This document shows, one piece after another, positions 33,613 through 44,405 of a DNA stretch of 64,000 nt. Numbering within the stretch: the first letter of the stretch is position 1; every line of letters begins with the position of its first letter. Source of the stretch: Syngnathus acus. Lineage: Eukaryota; Chordata; Actinopteri; Syngnathiformes; Syngnathidae. Under the pieces are notes generated by a model, which saw only the letters and a program-made list of their open reading frames with translations, searched no databases and was not told the DNA's origin. The DNA lies in assembly GCF_901709675.1 (NCBI RefSeq), contig NC_051105.1, positions 1,614,001 through 1,678,000 on the forward strand, written 5' to 3'. The position numbers and the translations under genes were made by a program.

Positions 33613-36051
33613 CTATAGCCCCCCAAAAACAAAAGAATAGAGAGATAGATGTCAGTGAAAATATTGCTGGAGTTGTAGTCGTCTTTGTTTTTAATTTTTC
33701 AAACTATGGCTTTATGTGAAATCAGTCCATGGTACGAAAAAGGTTCGGGACCATTGATGTCCATTTTCATTTCAAAGCAAAATGGGTCAAAGTGTATAAT
33801 GCAACCTTCACAACTAGCTGGAAGAAAGCAGAGGATTTATGTGTGACCATAAAGCTGCCACACATGATGTGTGTAGCGTATGATTAAAAAAGTATAGAGT
33901 TGACTTTGGACTTAAAATACGCCAACCGACTCATAACGGACGGTGTATTAGTTTTGGATTTGTGTTATGGTAATAATTGTCAAAACTTGAAGGATGAGTG
34001 CTTGACAACCCAGAGAGCTCGGGGGGCAACATTTAGTAGGAGGTGGAAGTCGTAACTTAAAAGGATCATCATTTGAGAATTGCGGCGACGGCCCGGACAC
34101 TGTCGGTCGTCTACATCGCCGTTTGTCAAATATGGCCCAAAATAGAGCGCCTCGTTGTTGGCCCTGAGTGCATGCACAAGTTCAATTTATTATCCCATTA
34201 CAATAAATGGGAAATTCCTCATTTCCAAGTCAACAGTTTATCGTTCGGATCGGACCACGAGCATCCCTTCAATGTTTTATTGGTTCATCCCACTCCACGT
34301 ACACACAGAGGAATAATTTCCGCTTCAGGTCCAATGGCGAGTGGTGACAAAAACTGGAATTACCGTGAGCGCAAATGACAGTCGACACCAAGTTTACACA
34401 AGGCTTGACCCCGAAGGGCACGCGGGGCCTAGATTAGCTTTGCTCTCGATGTTAATTTGATGGCGTGGGGCGCGCCGGCCGGTTGTGATTGCTCGCTTGT
34501 GGCACATCATATTCAATTTCCACATCAGCCGCTTGTTAGATTCAAGGCGAGTCCGGGTTGATGAATGGCCTACCTTTCTAAAGAGGGGTCTTCCCGTGTC
34601 CCTCCAGCCAATCCAATTACTCCAGAGCTATAGAACGTCCCCGTATAGTGTATCAACGCGCCGCGCCGGCGGGAAGACCTTCTCCCAGCCAGCGCGGCGG
34701 TGCACGTACAGTTACAAGAAAAATGAATTGATTGATTTTATCCCGCAGCCATTTGCAATAAAACGGTTAATTCATTTCTCTGTGTTCAGCGATTTTGTGT
34801 CTGCTTCTGTCTCTTGCCGCACGAGGGACATTCTTTTCCCGATCGAAATAGAGCCTACCTTGTTTACTCACGAGGCCGCCTTGGATGAACCTTAAATATT
34901 TCAAACGAAACCAACTAATTGATCACGACAGGAGACACAAGAACATAACCGGTGCTCAGTCGCAGTTGGATGAATCTGCCTAAACGATGACCGTCTTGTT
35001 TATTCATCCTATTGATCTTGAAGTGATATAATTAGTCGGCGAAACACACACCAATCACAGCCCGATCTTAACCTCGGCAATCTCATTACGTTCTAAACAA
35101 AGCCAATGACGAGATAAAGTTCGGTTGCGAATGACACCGTCAGTATTTGCAATCGTGGTCGATTTGCGTTTGCACTGCGTCAACCTGAAAGCGTATTCAA
35201 CTCGTTTGCTGACCTTATTGACCTGTGAGAAGTGAGATGTAGTCACATCATCTCTTGGTTCAATCCAAACAAACAAAAATACGCTCGCAATTGTAATGAT
35301 CTCATCTGACATTTTTACATACGCTTCAGATTTCTGCTCGTCTAAAAATCTTGCTTGCACAGATAGCGATGTACAATTTACATTATGCTGCTTACACGAT
35401 CAATCGTTGACCTAAATGTAAAATCAACAACTCCAGAAATCAGAGCATGATCTGACCTTTGACGGACAATGTGATCAGATTCATATACGTATATTCTTTT
35501 TCTAACATCAACACAAAAGGATAAACACAGGCCGAAAAGATGAAGCCAAATATCACGTCGAATCATCGCAATCAAAATTGCTCGCTAATATAAAACACGT
35601 CATACCTGGATGAACCAGAACCTCAAGTTGTTACTGTGTGACAAATGTACTGTCAAGGCAATGTGAGAAGTCTCTATTTCACAAAGTTTGCGCTGTTGCT
35701 CACGTTCCCATCGCAAACAATTTCCTCCACATTAATTGTGATTGATGGCCAGCGACGGAGATGATTCCGCCGTTTGGCTGTACCTGCTAATACGCCGCCA
35801 TTATTCTTTGTCACCTTCCCTTCTCGCTCCCATTTGTGAGCGCAATAATAAAAGCCTTTTCTAAATAGCAAACAACTGCAGTCGCAGTCAATTTAAGGGA
35901 AGAAGTGTCGACACAAATCACTCTAACAAGATACAGAATGAAAAAGTACAATGAAGAGTACAACAGCCATCTGTGTTTACGCTTTTGCAGCTAGCATGCT
36001 TCTTTTCAATAAATATAGTTCAATGCACCTATGCAAATGGGAGAAACTCAC
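33613..36051. other. Intron (2,439 nt) between exons 25 and 26
   Basis: Noncoding. A 136-residue plus-strand ORF (34485-34895) shows no domain. A 34-nt block at 34145-34178 resembles one at 42372-42405 (28 of 34 positions). Nothing else recognised. Confidence 0.6.
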
Positions 36052-36201
36052 CCATTACGGCCAGAGCGGTGCCTTTGTTGAGATCTTTCTTTAGGGTTTC
36101 CAGCACCTCAAGCCCAGTTCCGTCTAAATTGCACCTGTTGATGGTGTTATTGGCCGAACTAATCCAGTATAGCTTGTTAGCGGCGTAGTCCACCGAGAGA
36201 C
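36052..36201 (-). CDS. lrp1b: lrp1b exon 25: propeller 4
   Basis: Encodes [40 protein letters not shown] and ALAVM. Phase 1-1, donor GTGAGT. Confidence 0.94.
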
Positions 36202-37107
36202 CTGAAACAAAGAACAACAAAGTGAGATTTATTGTTACATTTCAGATTGTAACAGTTTGGTCAGACAGGGCAAATTTGTCACACCAATGTGACGCCAATT
36301 ATCTGGGACCAAATTACTGCCATGACTTACGGTACAGCAATATTTCGTTTGGTGTGATATTGCTTAATTACTGTCGTAGAGTGAGCCAGTGGCTAGACGT
36401 TGATTATTTTGGATTATTTATTTAAGAGTTGGTCTTCCTGTGTGGGGACGCCATGTTCTCCCTGTGATTGTGTGAAGTTTCTCAGGTACTCCGACTTTCT
36501 CCCAAAACAACCTCATTGACAACTCTGAATCGTAACTATGTTGAAACATAAGTATGGTTGTTTCTCGGTACAGCATGTGGCCTATGATTGACTAGTGACC
36601 TTTTCGGCGGAACCAGTCCAGCCTTTCACTCAAACGTTGGCCGGGGTAAGCTCCAGCTCATTATCATGAAAAGTGGTTCATAAAAATATGATGCTATATT
36701 TCAGTATTTGAGAGCCGTGTACTCCATAACGCCACGCAGGTAACCACAACCCCTACGTTCCCGTGGAGAGAAACTGCCGAATTGCCTTAATCTTCTACGA
36801 TTGTCACAATCATGCTGGTTTCACAAACGTGCACGCCAGCTGGCAGCTGCATGAATGCATGTTCATCTTTAAGACTACAGAAAATCCCAGATGAGCTTGG
36901 ACACATTCTTTGTCGACATGACAAAAAAAAAAAAAAGACATAACCCTCCACGGGAAGGCTGTTTTGTTCGCTGTTGAATCATACGTAAGGATGCTTTGTT
37001 CCGTGACAAACTGATGTGATGAGTGGAAAAATACTAGCTCAGTTTTCCCTATGAGGTGGCATGGTGGGCGGTCTAATTAGGTATGCGGCAAATGCTGTGG
37101 TACTGAC

Positions 37108-37202
37108 CGACAGGTTCCCTCTGGTTCTGGTGGAGGACCTTGCTGTTACTTCCGTCCATGTTGGCCATGTTAATGGTGTTGCCATCTGTCCAATAGATTT
37201 TC
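37108..37202 (-). CDS. lrp1b: lrp1b exon 24: propeller 4, short exon
   Basis: 95-nt exon encoding [20 protein letters not shown] and [10 protein letters not shown]. Acceptor CCCTCAG, donor GTCAGT. The following 906-nt intron (36202-37107) holds nothing recognised. Confidence 0.94.
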
Positions 37203-37416
37203 CTGAGGGACAGGTGAACACTTAGACCTCCGCACAGCATACCCCGGCGGTATAATCCAATTTATTAATTGCCGTTATCATCCGATCGATTAGGCTTATC
37301 CCGATGACCGTTGATCGGAACAATCCCTTCCGTCTTGCTCGCCAGTCAGGGTTGTTAATCGTGCGCATTGACGGCGACATAGTGATGATGGATACCGACT
37401 TGTTTAATCTACTTAC

Positions 37417-37591
37417 CCCTTGACGGGGTGCACTACAAGGCATCTGGGTTTATCAATGCCGTGGATGACTGAAGTCTTCAGGGAGCCATCAAAGCGAGCA
37501 ACATTGATTTGTGACTCGTCATTCTCCGAGCTAAGCCAATATAAGTTCCTGGAAAGCCAGTCCAAAGCCAGACCGCGGCAGTTGACGATGT
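37417..37591 (-). CDS. lrp1b: lrp1b exon 23: propeller 4
   Basis: Encodes [40 protein letters not shown] and [24 protein letters not shown] is the LRP1B form. Phase 2 out (GG). Next intron 214 nt. Confidence 0.95.
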
Positions 37592-37671
37592 CTGCCGGAA
37601 AGCACACAACGCAAGCTATTACGTAGAAACCGTACGTTGAAATTTTACTGGGCCACGAGAAATTCTCCCAC

Positions 37672-37899
37672 CTGAAGAAATGATGGTCTCCAGTTGGGTG
37701 CCATTGATGAAAGCCCGTTTAATAGTTTGGGTTTTAATGTCAGCCCAATAAATCCTCTCTTCCTCTGCGTCGTAATCCACCACGGTGACATCGTCAATGT
37801 CCGGCACCGTTAAGGCCGTCATGACGTTCATGTACGGGTTGTCGATGTCCACGCCTCGGATTTCCGAGCGCCGCACATAGAGGAGAAATCTTTTCAAGG
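37672..37899 (-). CDS. lrp1b: lrp1b exon 22: propeller 4, first blades
   Basis: Encodes [35 protein letters not shown] and [20 protein letters not shown]. Matches LRP1B ([14 protein letters not shown]). Phase 1-1, donor GTGGGA. Next intron 80 nt. Confidence 0.95.
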
Positions 37900-38577
37900 C
37901 TGTGATCAGGAAAGAACAGCAACAAGTCCGAAAGGGTTAAGACATTAACCTTCAAATGCGAAGGCCGAGTGTAGATGCTGACAGCACGTGGGAATGTCAG
38001 ATAGAAATACAACAAAAAAGTCCTTCTAAATCTTCAAGATCCTAAGTAATGAATTCAGAGAAAAATACTTTAAGTGGATGCATTGCTTGAAAAGAAAATG
38101 CCGCGCAACGTAGTATCCACTTTTCTACTCGCTAGGAGTGCCATTTGATTGACAGTTGAGCAGTTGAAAATAGCTTGACAGTCGTTGCTCCCAATACAAT
38201 TGAAAGTGCAAACGATTATTATTTTTCACGAGTTTAAAGCCTCATTGTATATCACTGCCATTTTTTTTTTTTTTAGATACAATTTTCCAAGATATTACTT
38301 TTACTTTACAGGGACTCTAAGCTCCATTTTTTTTACGCGCAATGGACATGATAAAGTTCCACAAGTACAAAACAAATGATTATAAACCAATCACAATAGG
38401 TCTGATAATTGTCTCATTTGAAATTGGATACGACATGGGGGCTAGCAATGTCCATATAAAAAAAGCAAATATTTCTCAACGTCAATCAAACGGCGTTCCT
38501 GTAATTGCTGATCTTCTCCTCTACATCGCCGCTGTCATAGGAGCAAAGTATGAAAAATGACAAATCTTTCTGCTCAC

Positions 38578-38709
38578 CAAAGCAGGATTGTTGGTCGGGC
38601 GAGAGCTTCATAAGGTGCGGACAGGTGCAAGACGCGGTGGAGTTATAATTGATGAGACACAGATGCGAGCAGGGACCGCGTCCATCATTTCCCTCGCAAG
38701 GGTTGGAGG
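38578..38709 (-). CDS. lrp1b: lrp1b exon 21: EGF-like domain after propeller 3
   Basis: Encodes NPCEGNDGRGPCSHLCLINY, then SCTCPHLMKLSPDQQSC; six cysteines and the lengthened DGRGP loop seen in this EGF of LRP1/LRP1B. Phase 1-1. The following 678-nt intron (37900-38577) is featureless. Confidence 0.94.
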
Positions 38710-39873
38710 CTGAGAGAAAGCAGAAGCGTCAACGGACAAAAGAAAACAAATACCGAGAGGCTCTTTGAGAGCTAAAATGTTGAAATGGCAAGCAAACACA
38801 AATGCTGTGTCAAAAAGGGACAAGTGAAACAATTTTCTGCTGTGATGTCAATAAAGCATCTCGTTTGCGAATGCTCGGTAAGCGTTGGAGAAAAAAAAAA
38901 AAACATTTACTCTGACTCGTTTATGATGACAAAAGTAGAGCAGAAATGAAACAAAACACTTGAGTGGTTGAAACACACGAGTCCACCTGAGGGCAAATTT
39001 AAAATAAATAGTAGGTACATGAGAGCCGTGTTTAAAATTCAGCAGACGGGTCGGAATGGGACACGGCGTCACAGTGATGGTAACATCCTCGTAGCATCTC
39101 GCTCAAACGAGCCGGTGCTCGACAAATGCCGGCCATCTGAATACTGTAGCATGTGATGCATCGGATGAATAGAACACATTTTGTGCTCTGTCGTCGTTAG
39201 ACAATAGAGACGGGTCGCTCGTGGTCGTCGTCGCTGGTAAAAGTCAATCATTTGTGAGATATGCAAATGAGCGTAACAGAACTGCTGTGTGCTTTCTAAT
39301 CTGCTAATGATTGTTCGCCTACTCTCTCCGTGACGCGCCCGCCCCTTTGTGTTTGGAGAGCCTCCGGTGAAAATGCCATTCACCGGCATCTGAGAGCGGC
39401 TGCATATTATATTTTCATTCTTTGTCGTATCGCATCGCAGCCCATTCTTCGCCTTGCTCTCGGCCAAATGTTCGGGGGTCAGCAAAGCATACGCGGGCGC
39501 ACGCGCCTCTGAATATAAGAAAGGATTGAGGAAGTCAGACTCCATTTGATGCCATCTGTCTATCGTCCAATGCTGCTACAGGAAGGAAATGATAATTAAT
39601 TGGTGACACATTGGGGAAAGCGGAGGAAGCGTTAAATTGACGTAAGCCCGATTAGCATGATGGTAATACTCGTTTCTGCACGGTACACGGTTTGCACTCG
39701 AACTGTCACATTGGGAATTTGGGCAGGAATGCAAATAACATGAGATTAGCTTTGTATTTGATCTTTCAATTGGAAACAGTAATGGATCAGTCTAATGATA
39801 ATCATTTGCGGTGTCATTGTATGAAACCCAAACGATAAGAAGATATACTCGCAATATTTTGCCAAGTGCTGAC
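38710..39873. other. Intron (1,164 nt) between exons 20 and 21
   Basis: Noncoding. A 158-residue minus-strand ORF here (39069-39545) has no recognisable domain and does not align with lrp1b, so I treat it as chance. Confidence 0.6.
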
Positions 39874-40118
39874 CTTGCGGCTGTCGACTGGAATGGAAGA
39901 TCTGCAGGTCAAAAGGTTGAGCGCTGGTCTTCTGGATGACGGTGACGTTTTGACCCGTCCACTTATTGGCCCTTGCCAGAGTGTTGGTCCTCCAATCCGT
40001 CCAGTAGACGCTTCCTCCGAAGAGCGAGACGGCAAAAGGGTGCGACAGGTATTCGTGGCCCTTGAGGATCTCGATGACGCCGCTGCCGTCGTAGAGCGCC
40101 GAGAAAATAGCGTCCGAG
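39874..40118 (-). CDS. lrp1b: lrp1b exon 20: propeller 3, last blades
   Basis: Encodes [60 protein letters not shown] and the RQPQ linker. Very close to LRP1B. Acceptor TTTAACAG, donor GTCAGC, phase 1 out. Confidence 0.95.
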
Positions 40119-40200
40119 CTGTTAAAGAGAGCGCCACGAAGCTCCATATCAAAGTCCCTTTGCTCATACCGGAAGGGAAGCGACGCGAATACTTGAGTAC

Positions 40201-40365
40201 CGTGCATCGGTCCAAATAATCCTCTTTTCCAGATGATCCAGTGTCAGTCCATTGGGCCAGGCTCCAATCTCCATATCTTTAAACACAATGTGACGACCTT
40301 GTCCGCTCATCGACGCCGCCTCGATTCGGGGGAACGTGGCATCCCAGTCGGTCCAGAAGAGAATG
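40201..40365 (-). CDS. lrp1b: lrp1b exon 19: propeller 3, ILFWTDWDA blade
   Basis: Encodes [40 protein letters not shown] and A, with the following Arg split over the junction. Phase 2 in, phase 2 out. Separated from exon 20 by an 82-nt intron (40119-40200). Reading through that intron breaks the conserved TDARSDAI motif, which supports it being spliced. Confidence 0.9.
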
Positions 40366-41376
40366 CTGCCGTCACGAGAACCACATCAGGCTTCCCGCAA
40401 GGTGGCAAAGCTAAAACAGTACGCTGCCCTAACTCAAACATCTCGACTCGTGTTGGTTTGGTTGTGAGGAAAACAAACAAAATCCATTAGCGAGCGAGCG
40501 AGCGAGCGAGCGCCCTCATTGACAGATGCAGCCAGTGTCCCAGAACAACAGCCGAGTGTGACCTCGCTACAACCCGCGGCAGACCTTGAACCAGGAGACC
40601 ATCTGTTTTATGATGACTTTTTGCAGCTCAATGAGGCCTGAAAATGAACACCGTCCAGGCGACCGTTAACGCTATCCTGAGTACGGACTAGCACAGATTT
40701 GGCTTTGCTTCACAAAGTCAACTTGAGCAAAATAACCCAGTGACGTCAACAAAAGCGTCAGGACCAAATAGCCGTGTCGGGCTCGATAGCCGCGTTCACT
40801 TGATAAGGTCTGGCTGATCAATGGACCTCTACTTTGAGTGGATTCAAGTAATTAGATTAGAATTATAGCTCGGGAATGAAAGAGCACAGAGAGCAGCCAT
40901 TAATCCTTGGCCGGATGGCCGTAACGTTTTAGCCATCCTCCCCGATGTGTTAAGAGTAGCATAGGGGAGAGAGCAGAAGCAGATTACGCAAGTCTTAAGA
41001 GTGTTAAATTGATTCTAGGAATGTCTGGCTTTTGCTTTAATCTGAAAATATTCTTGGCTCACTATACAGTCAGAGTTCAAGCAGTGCGGCGCATTAATCA
41101 GGGATGAGCTCCCAATTTCAGGGCAGTGGCCAAACTGCAGAATATCAATATTACGCATCTGCATGCTGGGCAGTGGTCATATTTTATCTGATTTGGATCA
41201 AGCTTGCTTGGAAAGAGAATCCAAACAACATGTTTACACTCATAGAAAAAGTTTACACACCCTTGATCAAATGCCATGACCCCCCCCCCCCCAAAAAAAA
41301 ACTAATATTCTTATTGTCCATTATCAGTTATTCTAACATCCGAAAGCCAATAGGAGCACCATCTCCAGATACGTAC
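40366..41376. other. Intron (1,011 nt) between exons 18 and 19
   Basis: Contains a short GAGC tetranucleotide repeat (40491-40512) and a run of 13 C followed by 9 A (41280-41301) that is prone to sequencing length error. Nothing else seen. Confidence 0.7.
40491..40512. repeat. (GAGC)n tetranucleotide repeat
   Basis: About five tandem GAGC units, intronic. Confidence 0.9.
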
Positions 41377-41581
41377 CCTTGCCGTGGGTCCAAAGCGATG
41401 GCTCGGGGATGTTCCATCCCGCCCGCTATCAGCGTTGCCCGCATTTGTCCATCCAGTTGGGCTACCTCGATCTGGTCCAGATTACTGTCGATCCAGTACA
41501 GTTTTCCCGTAACCCAGTCCACAGCCAGGCCTTCCGGGGTGGCCAGGCCGTGTTGTATGACCACCTCAATCCCAGTCACCC
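41377..41581 (-). CDS. lrp1b: lrp1b exon 18: propeller 3, middle blades
   Basis: Encodes [38 protein letters not shown] and [13 protein letters not shown]. Donor GTACGT in phase 2 (GG, completed by C to Gly). Confidence 0.95.
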
Positions 41582-41821
41582 CTGAGATAGAAAACCAAAG
41601 ACACTTGTAGCAGATAGGCTTCAGCAAGCAATTCCCCTCAAAAAAGCCGTTTACAGTTTAATTAATTTGAAGAATCTTGCTGTTGAAGATATTTTTATCC
41701 CCACCAAGTCAGGGCCGGTGAATAAAATAAGCCGTTATCACCCACAAGGGTCCCTTTAGCGGCGACATCACTCGAGTCGTTTGTGTATGTACACACGCCA
41801 CGAGCTCACACGTTGGCCTAC

Positions 41822-42019
41822 CTCCAGTCTCGGAGAGCCTTCCCCGGTAGATCTTATCCTCCACCACATCTGTCCAGTAAAGGAGGCTGCGATTAAAGTG
41901 GAAATCCAAGGCGATGGTATTCCTCAGCCCCGGTACAAGCAGGCTGTAGTCCCTCTTGTGAAGGTCTATCCGTCTTATCTCGTGGCGAATGGAGAAAATG
42001 ATGAAAGCCTCAAAGGGAT
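41822..42019 (-). CDS. lrp1b: lrp1b exon 17: propeller 3, first blades
   Basis: Encodes [40 protein letters not shown] and [37 protein letters not shown] is the LRP1B form (LRP1: DPFKPFIIFSNRHEIRR). Phase 1-1. The 240-nt intron that follows is featureless. Confidence 0.95.
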
Positions 42020-43474
42020 CTGAGCCCGGGAAAGTGACAGCAAACAAGGAGCTTGTTTATATTGAGAGTGTGACACCAGGGGATCACTTAATGGATGGCG
42101 TGACATCAACTCTGAGTGGCAAGCTGTGATCTCCTTTAAATGGATCTACGGTACAACACTACTTATCTGCTATTGTTACCTTTTATGCATACAGTCGGTG
42201 GTGGGATGGAACACATTGACTGGACCAAAGTAGATTTTGCAGGGATCTGTGATTGACTTGAGAAATATGACAAGATATTGTGTGTTCGTGGCTTTATTTA
42301 AAGACCCTCAGTTTGCGAATTCACCTCAAATGTATCTTCCCTTCAGATAGTCTGCTAGCGTAGCCACTTTAGAGCGCTTTGTTGTTGGCCATGAGTGTGC
42401 GCACATGTGAGAAAGAAGGCGCAAAGGGAATCAACAAAAGTTGGACTAGACAGCTAGCTTGGGGACCTTCCTCCAGCACTTTGCGTCTTCCTCACTGTCT
42501 CGTCACTTTGTATTTAATTTGCTGCTTTCGTTCAGTCCTTGTCAGTTTGATGTCAACGTCAAGTTGATGTTTGTTTGTCGCAGCTCTCGCCAAGCCCGGG
42601 CAAGCCTTTTTTGCTAGCGTTTGTTTAGGTACTTGGAGTCTCATTCTGGGACTTGGGTTGATTGTACTGGTGCAGGAAATTGCAAAATCCCAGGACAAGT
42701 CCTTAAGGTGGCAGCAGCGTTTGTGCTACTAAAGTCTGCCCACTGAGACTCGGTTTAATGAGCCAAATTATTTCTGCCTCCAGAACTGCTTTGGATCCGA
42801 AAGCTGTTTCTTCGTTTTAATCCGTAACACAATGCGCATGTTCAATAAAATATTCAAATGCACTCCTCAATAAAATGCACTTTGTTTTAATTGGCTGACG
42901 TATTTTTATGCCCTCTAAACATCAAATAAATCCTTCTGAAATGACAGCGCAAATGCAATTAAAACGGCATCCTCGCTTCAATGACACTCGTCGTCCTAAT
43001 AAGAGAAAAACATCTGCACTCGCAGATTTTGCTAAGAAAGGCTTTTATCACGCGCAAAGACAAATGTGGAGCGGCTGTGCACTCGGGACATCACAAAGAA
43101 TCCAATGACACCTCTCTCCAGATGAAATTGTTTTTGTTGGCATGCAAAGTATGATTTATGACAAAGTGCGACAATTTTGATCGCCTTCCAGGGAGAAAAT
43201 GGTTGTGTTCTCTTTCACGTTAATGTGTGATTAGAGCTGCGAATGCCATCAGTCTTGAAATGAAAATGGAGAAGCGAGTAATCAAAACAAGGCCCATTAA
43301 TCTGCCTGTGACAATGCCTGCGTGTGTGTATGTGTGTGAGACTCATGAAAAGTAGCTCATTCAATAACAACATTGGAAATACTCCGAAGCAACATTGACA
43401 AAGTGTCTGCTTGCAAAGGATTTGCTTTTAGGAGAATGTCTGCAAAGGTGACGCAAGCTGTGGTTTGTGGGTGC

Positions 43475-43475
<1 letters not shown>

Positions 43476-43510
<35 letters not shown>
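43476..43510. repeat. (GGC)n trinucleotide repeat
   Basis: About 11-12 GGC/CGG units in an intron; not in an exon of lrp1b. Confidence 0.95.
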
Positions 43511-43511
<1 letters not shown>

Positions 43512-43879
43512 ATCACTGCAGATAGAATGAGACATTCACCAGTCAGCACGCGCATGTCTCCAATAATTGAATGAGATTGAATTTGACCTCACAAAGCACC
43601 CTCTGTTCCTGTTTTGCAGAGTAGCGCTGCTCTTGAGAATTCCAAAAAGGGAAGAAAACTTTCACATTTATATCTGCATTTGTTCAAATGAATATGCAAA
43701 TGTATTACAGAACAAACAAAGCGTGAACTTCACTTCCAGTCATAAGTCAGACATGGTTTCGTATTCAGATGATGAGAAACCGTTTAAAGTCATGACTGCG
43801 AGTGTATATTTATCACTGCCTGACCAAAGAGCAACTGCTTGAGTTTCAGTAAATCAAGGTATCAGTGGTGATCTGATCC

Positions 43880-44040
43880 AATGGCCGTAACATGTGGAGT
43901 CCCTCAAGGCTAAATCTTTGAACCCCTTTTATTCAATTTGTATGTTTCCAAACGCTTCAGAACGCCAATGTTGGCATTCATGGTATTTTCAAGACATTTG
44001 ATGCTTGCAATTCATATATGGCCCTCTCATTAAATTTCCA
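43880..44040 (+). pseudogene. Decayed LINE reverse-transcriptase fragment
   Basis: One plus-strand frame reads VTCGVPQG, a stop, then IFEPLLFNLYV. This is the degraded CGVPQGS-LGPLLF-LY signature of non-LTR reverse transcriptases. About 60 nt later a frame-shifted remnant like the catalytic YADD-QLYMALS region follows. Broken by a stop and shifts; no intact element around it. Confidence 0.7.
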
Positions 44041-44159
44041 AACTCTGGGGTCAGCAACAACAGGACAATTCCATGTTCTAAAGAAGCCAGTGAGGATCAA
44101 GTCTAGCACGGCTACAAATTAGCATTCGCCAGCATCCCCGAGGCGAGGCGAGGCGTTAC

Positions 44160-44405
44160 CTGTGCTGTGGCAGCTGTCTCCGTCGGGGTCCAGCCTCCAT
44201 CCGGGATAACACGAGCACTTGACTGTGGTCTTGTACTGCTCACACACTTGGCTGCACTTCAGGTGGCGACTGCAGTAGTCCACCACCTCGCATGTCTTGT
44301 TGCTGGAGTCCAGGTGAAGTCCCGGCGGACAGGAACACACGACCCCTTTCCCCGGCGCCACCGTGCACATGTGGCTGCAGCCGCCTCGGGCCACCAGACA
44401 CAAGT
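44160..44405 (-). CDS. lrp1b: lrp1b exon 16: two EGF-like domains before propeller 3
   Basis: First [16 protein letters not shown]...[19 protein letters not shown]; second [20 protein letters not shown] then [16 protein letters not shown]. All twelve cysteines are present. Acceptor TTACCTCAG, donor GTAACG, phase 1-1. Confidence 0.93.

Larger units (their letters stand above)
42020..44159. other. Intron (2,140 nt) between exons 16 and 17
   Basis: Contains a decayed LINE reverse-transcriptase fragment (about 43880-44040) and a GGC trinucleotide repeat (43476-43510). Confidence 0.7.

Noticed and set aside
34485-34895. 136-codon plus-strand ORF
   Set aside because: No recognisable domain or gene context; intronic.
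39069-39545. 158-codon minus-strand ORF in the intron between exons 20 and 21
   Set aside because: No domain or signal, no match to the receptor, no splice sites preserving frame; looks like a chance ORF.
41104-41610. 168-codon plus-strand ORF
   Set aside because: Antisense shadow of exon 18.
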